From the NCBI GenBank assembly GCA_047967505.1, contig CM106541.1: a stretch of 64,000 bases of DNA; one strand, given 5' to 3'. This DNA comes from Dipteris shenzhenensis. Its lineage: Eukaryota; Polypodiophyta; Polypodiopsida; Gleicheniales. Position numbers and translations under genes: made by a program. Position 1 is the stretch's first letter; every line of letters starts with the position of its first letter. Below, one piece after another: positions 12,401 through 25,185 of the stretch. The notes under the pieces were generated by a model. The model worked only from the letters and a program-made list of their open reading frames with translations. It made no database searches and was not told the origin of the DNA.

Positions 12401-15400
12401 ATAGGACACACACTAGAATACCAAAGTGTATATGGGATATCTCCCAATATGACATGTGGCACTCACACATAAGACTCTACTAGAATTCCTAGTAGAATAC
12501 ACTAAAACACACTCAACTTGACTTCATGTTCTAACAATGAAACTCCATAGAGCAATGGACAGGTCCACCCTCATGAGCATGATGGCAACATTGAAAGGAC
12601 TTGGATGATGATCTCACACTCCTACAGCAAGAGCACCGGAGGGTGGGAGTGGTACATGTGATGGCAGCTCGAAGATGGGAAAGTGATCATCCAAGAGAGA
12701 GCAGATAGGGAAAGGGAAGAAGGGGAGTTGGACAGCACATGTTGGTGTCTGACCCATGAGATGAGAGTACAAAATAGGCTGACTATGGCAGTGTGGAGCT
12801 GTAATGGTATCCTCTCGTCTGACATAGGGGGTTTCTTAGGGGGTTTCTCAGAGACATACACAGACAAAGACGTGATTTTCTATACTGAGACACATGAGAG
12901 CTCAGAGAGGGGGCTGTCCAATGATAGGATACGCCTAGGAGTCAGCCCATAGGAGAGAGATAAGGAGTGATAGTGGGAGCAATGCATGATTTGAGAAGAT
13001 ATAATGGCCTTTATAGATGGCCCCACTATCTGGAGGGCTCACCTGTTTCCCACATGGAGAGGGAACGAGTATAATGGATTACATGATGGGCTCCCCAGCC
13101 TTTTTACCACATGTATATGATCTCACTATCTCTCCTCTCCCACTTGGCACTGATCACTCCTATGTGACATTCAACATATCGACCACCATGCCAGCTACAT
13201 GAAGAGACCTGTTGGCCTCCATCCATGTTCAGATACACTTTGACCATGCCCTTGATGCAGTCTATATGAGCCACTTGTCTTGGAACTACTGACCTACATT
13301 CACTGCTCAGCTTGTGCGACCTGCCCTACGCCGGCTCCAAAAAAAGAAAGCACAGGACCATGAGGGGCTGCGGATTGAGTCCTTTGCACATGGGCTAGGA
13401 GGCTTTACTACCATTGTGCCGATACACAAATCAGGGGACCCCATGGACACAGGGAACTACCGCATCCTCATGATTGGCCACACACTAGCCAAGATATATG
13501 GATTAGTACTAGAGAGAGTGATCAACTCTTACACATAGGGACATGATTAGCAAGCTTTGGGACAGGCTGGTTTCTAGAGGCAGCATTCCACTCTTGACCA
13601 CATCTTCACCCTCATCCTACGGGCCATCATCGAGGAGGTGAGATTGAGGCCCCAGAAAGTCTACACCTACTTTGTAGACTTTCGGAAGGCCTTTGACACA
13701 GTCCCATGAGCATGCATGATTAGGAGACTCCAGGAGATGCAGATCCTCGATGATATGATTTGGGGGGTGACGAACCTGTATGAGGCAGTCAGAGAAAGAT
13801 AACGGCCCCTAGAGGCCTGTTTGATTGGGTGAGAGCACGATCAGAGTGAAGCAAGGACGCCCCCTCTCACGAACACTCTTTGGACTCTCCATCAGTGAGA
13901 TCACGAATTTCATTGACCGCCTAGGAGGGGAGGGATCCTTTCTTGCTGATATGATGATTCAGATATTGCTGTATGCAATGACATTGTCCTCATTTCCTCT
14001 TCATCGATAGGCCTAGAGAGACACCTGGAGGCCTTAGAGGTGTTTTGCTACGAGTGAGACTTGATAGTCCACTTTGGCAAGACCAAGGGCAGCATTTCAT
14101 CGACACACCTTCAGTTACCGAGGGGAGTTGGTCGAGATTGTGCAGTCATACGCCTATCTAGGGACAATCTTTGCGGGGCCAGTTTTCACAATGACTCATG
14201 CAGCCAGGGCACGACTCACAGGTGGACAGAGTCGACTAGAGAGACAGTGCTTTCAGGCACTCTTCGAGGATCCTCCGACGAAGGGATGGCTATTTGATAT
14301 ACTTGTGAGGCCGAGAGCCATGTATGCAGCTTCCTTTTGGGAGAGTGACATGTTAGGGACCGACTGGTGGAGATTCGAGAGAATGCAAGTGATTATGGGG
14401 TTCAGGATGGTTCGAAGTAAGCGGCAGAGTTTGTTATGAAACCGCTCCAGACTGATGCCATCTTCCAGACGGTGACATATCTTTATAGGGTTTGGGCCTA
14501 ACCTAGTTGGAGACTACCGAGGTTGGCACTAGTCATCCAAACGACTAGCAGAGAGTGAGGTTGGTAGGGCCTAGTACACACACATATCTGGATGGTTTGC
14601 TAGTTAGGGCATTCAGATGGCGTATACCCCCTTCCAGTACATCTTGGATGGCCTATCCCTCTAGATTTTGCGAGATGAGATTATTCGCATCATACAATTC
14701 GACCTACTCTAGCTCAATATATCATGGAGGCCCGTGAGATGTCTCACAGGCCCGCGAGGCCTTCACGAAGACGTTAATATAGCTTTCTTTCTTTCTTTTC
14801 TCTTTGCGAAACAACTCTAGGGTCTCTGGATGCCTTTGTAGGCCTTTTGCTAAAGAGGATAGGAGAACTATGTCATCTGCATACTATAGTATCGGTATCA
14901 TTAAATCGGCTTGCAAGGATCCCTCACTTCCGAGGAGGTCAATGAAAGTCGTGATTGCATCAATGTAGAGCCCAAATAGTGTCATTGAGAGGGGGCGCTT
15001 TCACTCTTGGCGTGCTCTCGACCCAATCTAAAAGGCCTCCAGGGGCACGTACTCTCCCTCTGATTGAGTCTACTTGTACAGACTCATCATCCCCCAATCA
15101 TGTCTCCTAGGATCTGCATTTCTTGAAGTCACCTAATCATGTATGATCGTGTGACTGTGTTAAAGTCCTTCCGTACGCTTACAAAGCAAACATAGACTTT
15201 CTAGGATCTCGATCTCGCCTCCTTGGTGACTGTCCGCAAAGTTTATGCATATCAATAGTGGAATGCTGTCTCTGGAACCCAGCTTGCTGTCCCAAAGCTC
15301 CCAAAGCCCGCTGCCCGTGTCTCTGTTTAGGAGCTGATGTCTCTCTCTAGTCCTGACCCAGAAATCTTATCCACACTGTGTGACCAATCATGAGAGTACC

Positions 15401-18400
15401 TAGTGTCCATGGGATCCCCTGCTTTATGTATTGGCATGATGGTGGTGGTACTTCAAGTAGAAGAGAAGCCGTGACATGCGACATGATTGAACATTTGTGC
15501 TAGGATCGGCCGGGCCAAGACCTCCTGTCCATGTGCAAAGTGCTCAGTCCATAGCCCCTCATGGTCCTGGGCTCTTTAGAGCTAGCTTGCACATTCTGAT
15601 GCAGTAAACAAAATGCATGTGGTAGGCCTTGGATTTGGGACGGGAATAGATGGCTTCCCCTCAGATAGAAGCCCCCATGCAAAGGTGGGGTCGCCTCCTC
15701 AAAAGGATCAAATCACCTCATCCATCTATGTGAGAGGAACGCTCGCCTCTTACGTTGTGTCAGACATGAGATGCGTTGTGCCTCAAAGTCATGTACCCAT
15801 GTCACAAAAGCTTGGAGCCCAATAAGTAGTCCACTGTGATATGCCTTCTCCGTGTTGAAAGCAGGTAAGCCCTCTGGAAAACGGCCATCGCTGAAGACTG
15901 TTATATATGATCAAAGCATGTACTCGAGTAGGTGTCTCCCATATCTAGTCACACAGGTAGTGCATCCTTCCAGTATCTCACTATTCTGAGCTCCGTTGGG
16001 ACATCTCTGGCGCTCTGAGGGGGTTTGATTCAAAATCTAGCAATTCCACTATCTATTCCTTGTACATACATTGAAGTCACGTAGAAGGAGGCCTAGAGGC
16101 AAACTCCATGACATCATCATATATCGTCTTGTATGGGCTATGACCCTCTATAGTGATGTTATACATATACGATGATGTGTCTGAGGAGAAGTAGCATACT
16201 GCAATGAAGAACGATCGTGTATCAAGTGGCTGAAATTGCCCCCACATGTGCTGTGTGTAACCGGCCTTAGATCACTAAGGGCAGTGTATCTGTCTCTACT
16301 ATCTCACAAAGATGAAAATACAGCCAACTTAATTGATTGCCTTTGTTCACAAACCAAACTCAAAGAGCTTCAATGCACAACATTATGGAACCATTCAAGA
16401 CAAGGGAGGCTAAAATGCCCCTACTCAGAAACATAGAGAGTGACACTTGTTGGCCCCAACACTTGGCGCCCCTTGCGGTATTTATTTAAACTGGTTAGCT
16501 CAAAGATACAAAGGGACTCCCTTCATGAGCTCACCCGCAGGTGTAACCCAGTACAATGCCAACCCGTGGCTGTGCTAGTGACCAACTCTCAGTGCTATTA
16601 CATTGGTTCCTTTCAGTAGACATGCATAATCACAAGTAGACCAGTCTGACAGCGTACCAAGCAATGCATTACCCATTTCCAAACCATTACCGAGCCCAAG
16701 GCCAACAACTGCAACCCCAGGAAGAGAGTATCACAACCAGTGCCCCAATCCTCTCCCGGGCCAATGGCAGGGCATCCAACCTAGTAGGAACTCAGTAAAG
16801 ATAGCTGCAGCAAAGAGTAGAAAGGGAAGATGAGAGTTCAGCCAACAGAAAGAGCCTGTTTCAGCCGAAACAGCTCCAGAAGTAGGATGAGAAGCGGACA
16901 GCAAACTCTGGTAAGAGAGAGATGTCTAGGAGTGTCTTCCAACACCAGAAAAGATTAGAGAAAAGTGCATCCAGCAAGCTGTAGCAAGCTGTAGAAAGGG
17001 AATATGAGAGTTCAGCCAACAGAAAGAGCCTGTTTCAGCCAAAACAGCTCCAGAAGTAGGATGAGAAGCGGACATCAAACTCTGGTAAGAGAGAGATGTC
17101 TAGGAGTGTCTTCCAACACCAGAAAAGATTAGAGAAAAGTGCATCCAGCAAGCTGTAGCAGATCAGCCAAGAATTCATCCACCAGAATAGTGTTTTCAGC
17201 CAACAAACAGCTCCGTTTTCAGTGCACCTTGCACCAGGGAGCAGGAAGAGAGGCGCCCATGAATATGGCTTCAGATTCAGAAAAAGAGAACTTTTGTCGC
17301 GAAGAAAGTCGAAAACAGCTTCAAAAGTGGCCCAGAATGAAGGCGTCCAGGTCCCGGAAGCATGCCAGCAAGAGGGGGCACCAAGGGGAGGAGAACTGTT
17401 GCGACGAAAACTCGAAAATAGATTTCAGCAAGCAGAGGGAGAGCTGCAGAAATCCTCCATGAAGAGAATAAGGCTGCTCTGGTAGGGGTGAAGTCTCAAA
17501 ACAGAAAGGAGAGCCAAGGAAGGGATCTAGGGCCTTCCAGGGGCTTTTAGAGGTGACACAAGGCAAGCAGATAGGCCACCAGCAGACACCTAAGCAAAAT
17601 GAGGCGTGGGATTTTTAATGCCCCTAGGGGGTCAGATGGCACACCATGACCCTAGTGCAAGGAACCAATGACCCTATTTTGAATGATCTCTAGGGGGTTA
17701 GCTTTTAAAGTATGACCCCACTGAACCAAACCAATGACCTTAGAAAATGAAACCACTTTAATAGCACTAGGAGTTGCACTTGTTGCACATAAAACCATAG
17801 GTACCTTTTGGGCATTAACTAAGGCCCCTAGCCTGGTACCCTAGGCCAAATTCAGTGACAGTTAGTTTAGACACTTCACCATCACCACCACGTCCCCGTG
17901 ACATACCCCCCTCTTGAAATATCAAACTATCTTGTTTGCTGTCGCAAAATTATAGCAAATATCCAGCCGTATGTCAGTGTATCAACCAACTGGAGTGTCA
18001 TGATCACCTATCATAGAAGTCTCATGGCAGAAACACTGTCAGCATCAGTGCCAAGGGTGAAACCATAGTGTTACCAAGCGACCTTTAAATATCCTGTGAG
18101 CCTGTCTGCACTGTGGGTGCGGAGGTTCTACCGCCCCCATGAGCATCCGGTAATGCTCTAGACATATGCTCTGCTGAACCGGCATGAGAGACTACCGCAG
18201 TAGGCTCGAGACCAAATGCCTCAAGGTAAAGCTGTAAAATCTGAGGTGAATCTACCAATTCACTCTCTTCCATCCAAACCGCATCGTTCGCAGGATAGTT
18301 CTTGCACTTCACACGATAACGTATGGACACTCTACCATTAACTTTCCGTTCCTTATGTGCCACAATCTGCTCAGGATTCAAGACCTCATCTTGCTCATCA

Positions 18401-21400
18401 ACTTCAGGTTGCTCTTCAACTAGCATATTCTGTGGCATTTCTCCATGAAAAGGCTTCAGCAAGCTAACATGGAAAGCATTGTGGATGGGCGTGCTTTAAG
18501 AAAACCCAGCAACACCCAGTCACCTTCAGAAAACCAAGTCCCTGCGATGCTTATCCGCAGCTCTTTTATGTTTATCTTGGCTGCATTGGAGGGCATACTT
18601 AACCTTTTCGTAGGCTGTCCGCAAATCCTCCACATACTCATCTGCCACAAAAATTTTCTCCTTTGTATGCAAGATAGGAGTAACCTTCCTCGCTCCTTCC
18701 ACTATTTCAAATGGTGCCTTACCCGTGGAAGAGTGCAATGTATTGTTGTATGCATACTCAATCAGTGGCAAGTACTGTTCCCACTTTGTTTTGTGCTCAA
18801 ACACATAGCATCGGAGCAAATCCAAAGCTGTAGAATTTGCCTCTTCTGATTGACCATCAGACTGTAGATGATAAGAAGATGAAAACAGTAGTGAGGTTCC
18901 CATGTCTTCAAACAAACCTCTCTAGAACATGCTGGTCATTCGTGGATCTCTATCGCTCACGATAGACTCAGGCATCCCATGATACTTGAAAACAGATTTT
19001 AAGAACTCCTTTGCCATCTGCTCTGAAGTAATCTTCTTCCTTACTGGAATGAAATGAGCCATCTTGCTGAATCTACAAATTATGGTCCAAATGCCATCAT
19101 GACCAGAAGGAGTGCGAGGGAGATAAAAAACAAAATCCATGGCGATACTTTGCCATGGTCTATTTGGTATAGGCAAAGGCTGAAGTAAACCCGGCTGTTT
19201 CTGCCTATCATACTTCACCTTTTGACAAGTGATGCAAGTCCTGACATAAGCCTCAACATCCTTCCGTAGTGAAGGCCAATAAAAGTAGTGCTCCACTGCT
19301 TTGACTGTAGCCTCAATACCCCTATGCCTTGCATACGGTGGGGCATGACTTTCAGTGAGCACCTTATGCCTCAATGGCTGCGTTACAACAGCTTTCCATG
19401 CATCATCATAAATCCGTCCTAAAGTGTGTAATGATCATGCCTGTTGCCCTCCATAAGCTGATCATAAATACGTGCAAAAGCATCATCCGTAGCATACTGC
19501 TCTTTCATGGCATCTAGCTCATTGTGATGATAAGCAATGGTAACTGCAGATACCTGTGGTTTCTTTGACATAGCTTCCGTACGTGGCCTTCTGGAAAGTG
19601 CATCAACCACTACATTTTTCTTTCCAGCCACATGTACAATCTGAAAATGAAAAATGGAAAGGAAGTTTTCCCATCTCATGTGCTTTTCTGATAACTTTCT
19701 CTGAGTGAGAAAGTATCGCATCGATTGATGATCAGTTTGCACATAAAAATCAGCACCTAAAAGATAGTGCTTCCACACAGTAAGAGCATGAATTACAGCT
19801 ACTATCATAGTATAATCTGATTTCTTCCATTTTCATGTCAAATCACGGGCACAAGCACTTGGTTTCTCCTCCCAGCCAACCTCGTTGGTTGCAAGCTCAC
19901 GGATAGTCTATTACGTAAAAGCTCTTGCTTGCTTTTTCTCAACGAGCCCCAAAACTCCCTAGATGAATCTAGTATGCCACATGTCATAAATGTAGGGTCC
20001 TTCCTTAATGCATTATTTACCCCTCTCTTGGGATATCATTAAAACATTTGCCCCTAGGCACATTTAATGCATTAAAGTCCCTTAGCCTTAGATCCACCTA
20101 GTCTAGTGCCATGTCACCCTCACCAAGGACCTTGACCTTATTCCTTTTTTATCTTTTACATGAAGCCCAAACAAATATAATACAAACATTGATCCTTTAA
20201 AGGAAAATGTCGACTGACCCTTCCGAGGTCATGTTACGTCGACTTGAGCGTAACATTCCTTCCCTCTTCAGCATCAGCGTCCTCGATGATAAAGTTTGGG
20301 AACACTCTCCGTAACTGGTATACGGATTCCCAGGTAGCTTCTGATAGAGGTAGACCATGCCATGCAACCAACACCGTGGGTATCTTCCGATTGCGTACTT
20401 GCATTGTTCCTCAGTCCAGGATTCTTGTTGGTTTGCGTCTTGCATTATCCTCTATCTGAAACAAAAACTCTTCTTGAGCTTTTTCGGATTTCCATCACCA
20501 ACGGTCCTTGAGGTATATCCCTCTCACCTCGTAAGACATACAGCACATCATTCATCTTGAATTGATAAATGTGCTTTTTCCAATCTATGGCTGGATTCTT
20601 CCTAGAATGCCAAGCCTTACCCAGGGCTATGTCTGCATGAGCAAGCTTAGTCATTTCAAAATCAAGCTTCTCAGCATAGTCCTGAATTTGAAGCTCCAAC
20701 TGGGTAACCCTTTGGTCCCATACTTCAGTTGAACTTCCGTCTGCCATCCTGACTGTATATGCATAGTCAGATGGGCTAGTCTTTAGTTTCAGCCTCTTTA
20801 CGAGCTTGGAGTTAATTACATTGCGGGTTGACGCTGAGTCAAACAACACAATGAACTGATGATTAGCTACTTACCCTTTCATCTTAATTAACTCCGTATC
20901 ATTAAAGGCTGTATACCCCGTTGCTGCGGGTTTTGACAGGATATTATCAGGTGCACTAGTTACTAACTTAGCAACAGACACACATAACAAAAAAGGTACT
21001 GACCTTTGAGAAGATCCCGCTAGCTGAATCTGCATCTGTTCTGCTCTGGGACTTCCCTCCATTTCCACGTCGCATTCTGAGACCATCATCTCAGCCATCT
21101 GACGATCTTTGTTCCGTGGACAATCTTTCCACTGATGAGGCTGAAGGCAACCAAAACATAAGTCTTCTCTCCTCGCTTTTTCCCTTTGTTGTGGGTTTAA
21201 AGAGGACTTCGACCAAGCCCGAGCTGCCATTGGTGTTACTTTTCTTTTCATTCCAACGGTGGTACTTGATTTAGGAGTCTCAACTGGTTTCGCCTGCTTG
21301 GCTTGACCACTAGATTGTGAGGTAATCCACTTTTTCTTAAACCCAGTTTTCTTCGGGTACCCATACTGAGTCCCAACCTGCACAAACCCACTTGGTCTGT

Positions 21401-24400
21401 TCCCTTTTGCATCTTCATAGTTCAGGGCTATGGCAATTGCTTCATCTAGCGTGTTCGCATACTTAGCCCGAACTTCCATCTTTATTCGATCATTCAATCC
21501 AAAGATAAAATCTTTTACTTGGATTGATTGAGGTAGGGGTTCATCAACCTTCATTACACTTTCTCTAAACTTATCAGTGTATTCTGCCACTGACAAATTT
21601 CTCTGACTAAGGTTTCGATACTGATCCCAAGCTCGGAATGCTTCGTCAAGAGGTAGGAAGTGTTTTCTAAATTCTTTTTTAAACCCCTCCCAGGTAGTGG
21701 ATGCTACTCCATCTTTCTGCTGTTTTATCCACCACCTATCCGCTGCCTCATTAAACATATGGGTGGCCTCGCGGATTTTCTTCATATCATTCCTGATTTC
21801 ACAAATGGCGAATGCCTCGTCCCATTTGTGTAACCAGGTATCAATGATATCGGAACTACGGTCAAACATCCGACCAGAATACTTTTCTGGCCTATAATTG
21901 GCAATATTAGGCACCTTAGCCCTCCTAGGCTCGACTGTACGAACACTGGACTCCGGTTCCATCGGAGATTTACCTTTCTCCTCACGAGATGGTCTGGCAG
22001 ACATACTATGCACCATTTTTCTGAGTTCAGACTGCCCCACATTTGTTTGTAATTGCTGCGCTAAAATCTGTTGCAAGGCGTCCTCTAACATTGCAATTCT
22101 GCCAGACAATGTATGACCTGCTGGGCGCGACACCTGCGGGGTCGGCCAGACTCACAGCCAGACTCCCGGCTTCTTCTTCTACTTCCATTCAGGCCAACGG
22201 GTGTTTAAAAATAAAAATAAAATAAATAAAATAAAATAAACACCGCTTGAAACTGTAATTACAAATCGAAAGTCCAACTTCCAACTTTACAGCTGTAAAC
22301 TTCAAATACTTAAGACAACAGCTATCCCAACATATACCAAGCTGCAAACCACGAATACTTTTCCCTATGCTAGGAAAATAACTGCAAATTTTAAACTAAC
22401 TGTAAATACCAAAAACTGTAACCTGAAAAAACTTAAAATTTTCAGAACTTTAAGAAACTCGGTAGAGAGCCCCCTGATCAGATTTCTTTTTCAATTTCAG
22501 TCAACGGAGATCTCCCTGCAGGTACTTCGAACAATAGATGGATCCTAACGAGAAGCCAAGTCCTCACGCCAAGATCACGACCTCTGTAGCCAGCCGTGAC
22601 CAACCAAGGAATAACAAACCAGAAGAATCAACTCTCTTTGTAACCACCGACTAGGTGACCTCTCTATTGGGTTTAATATGAATTTCGTCTCTCAACTTCA
22701 GCCAAGAAATTCCGTGCCTCATAACCACCTCTATTCGCAGGTCTTTCACCCAGCATCGCTTATCGCATTGAAGGACCTCCACGTAACGTAAGTATCACGA
22801 GCCACTGTTCCCTGGCCCTAAGCTAACCATAAACCAGCGGGTGTCTAAAACTTTCGTCTGCCTTCCGTCACCTGCTTACATGAACCCTGCGCTCCTGCGA
22901 CAGCTCGTCCCTTCCCGCGATGTCATGGAGTCCTGAAGGTAACCATTCGTTATCCTTGCATGATGCCAGGTTATAAGCCTGCAGCTGTACACGCTCCTGC
23001 TCTCCTGCAACGGTGATGACGTTCGAGACCCCTTCGTACGCAACTCGTTCATCCACGCTACCCAGATATTCTGTGCTCTGATACCAAATATCATAGTATA
23101 ATCTGATTTCTTCCTTCTTCACGTCAAATCACGGGCACAGGCACTTGGTTTCTCCTCCCAGCCAACCTCATTGGTTGCAAGCTCACGGATAGTTTATTAT
23201 GTAAAAGCTCTTGCTTGCTTTTTCTCAACGAGCCCCAAAACTCCCTAGATGAATCTAGTATGCCACATGTCATAAATGTAGGGTCCTTCCTGAATGCATT
23301 ATTTACCCCTCTCTTGGGATATCATTAAAACATTTGCCCCTAGGCACATTTAATGCATTAAAGTCCCTTAGCCTTAGATCCACCTAGTCTAGTGCCATGT
23401 CACCCTCACCAAGGACCTTGACCTTATTCCTTTTTTATCTTTTACATGAAGCCCAAACAAATATAATACAAACATTGATCCTTTAAAGGAAAATGTCGGC
23501 TGACCCTTCCGAGGTCATGTTACCTCGACTTGAGCATAACAACTACCAACTCTTGCTCATATACATTCATGTTGTGTTCAGCATCTCGGAGCAGCCTGCT
23601 CTCATATGCAACCACTCTGCCTTCCTGCATGAGTACTCCTCCAACACTGTTGCCGGTTGCATCACATTGAAGAACAAAAGGCTTTCACAAGTCTAGCAAA
23701 ATGATGACAGGATCTGAGCATAGCTTTTCTTTCAGCTCATTAAATGCTGCAATTTCTTTCTTTCCCCAACAGAAAGGCACTGCCTTCTTTTGCAAAGCAT
23801 GTAAGGGTGAAGCTATCTCAGCAAAATAGCGAATAAAGCGTCTGTAGTATGAACACAAGCCAAGAAAACTACGAACTTCATGTAAGTCCTTCAATGGAGG
23901 CCAATTCTAGCTTGGCGGGGTCCATCCTCACTCCATTTCGTGAGATGATGTGTCCCAAGAAATGTATCTCTGGCATAAAGAACTCACTCTTCTTGGTATT
24001 GACCAGTAAACTGTGTTTCTTGAGCTCTGCAAATACAACTACCAAGTGTTGCCTATGCTCCTCTTCATCTTTCGACTGCACAATAATGTCATCAAAGAAT
24101 GTACCGACAAACTTCCTGTGCTCTCTGAATATGCGATCCATCATACAATTGAAGGTAGGAGGAGCATTGGTCAAACCAATGGCATAACAAGAAACTCATA
24201 AAGCCCAAAAGTGGTCCTGAAGGCAGTCTTATGTACATCCTCGGGCCTGATTCGTATCTGATGGTAACCACTTTTCAAGTCAATGCGACTGAAGATGCCT
24301 GATCCCTCTAATCGATCCAAGATATCATCAATGCGTGGTATAGGAAGTCGATTCTTGATAGAGATCTTATTCAAAGCCCTGTAGTCAATACACATTCTCC

Positions 24401-25143
24401 AAGATCCATCCTTCTTCTGTACAAGTAGAACGGGATGGAGAAGAGCTTGGCTGAATCAGCCCTTTGTGTAACAATTCATTCACCTAACACATGATCTCCT
24501 CCTGCCGTGCCACACTCACCCTGTATGGCGGTCGGTTAGGTGGAGAACTGCCAGGAATGATATCAATAGTATGATATTATGGCCTCTTAGGAGGTAACTC
24601 CTCTAGGAGTTCATTTGAAAAACAATCTTGAAACTGAAATAAAAACTCAGTTTGCTGTTTTTCCAGCTTGGAGAAATCAGAGTTATCCTCATCAAGTTCT
24701 TTTTCTTTGCCAAAAATCAAATACACAGAAAGATGCTTTTTCATTATAGAGGAAATCGCCGAAGCGGATACAACTGGGACTGATTCTCCCTTTGAGTTTA
24801 CATCAATGACTTGGGTTTACCCCTATAAGTCAAAGTAAGCTTCTTGTCATGTGTATCTATGATAGCATGCACACGGTACATCCAAGGCATCCCCAGCAAA
24901 ACATCACACTCAGGTAAAGGCATCACATAGAAATCCTCATAATCCACATATCCTTGAATGTGAATCCGTAGCTTCCCTATGATAGGAGTGACAGGGGTAC
25001 TAAGCTCCGGAATAGCCATGTTGGCCTCACAAAGAGGACCAATCTCGAAGACCCAACTGAGCTGCAAGTTCAGGAGTAATGAAATTTGCTTTGGCTCCTG
25101 AATCGAATCATCTGTGATAGCATGAGAACTTGTAGCCACTCCA

Positions 25144-25185
<42 letters not shown>

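Larger units (their letters stand above)
19803..23541 (-). mobile_element. Nested gypsy derivative with gag and protease only
   Basis: It has 453-bp LTRs at both ends (19803-20255 and 23089-23541) with about 11 visible differences. Its primer-binding site is at 23075-23086, two bases inside the 5' LTR. The flanking 5-bp target duplication is GCTAC (19798-19802) and ACTAC (23542-23546), differing at one base. It splits the RNase H codons of the outer gypsy. Internally it has gag, protease and a chromodomain remnant, with RT, RNase H and integrase deleted. Confidence 0.92.

Noticed and set aside
22868-23122. 84-codon minus frame with [15 protein letters not shown]
   Set aside because: It crosses the LTR boundary and primer-binding site of the nested gypsy, which is non-coding leader.
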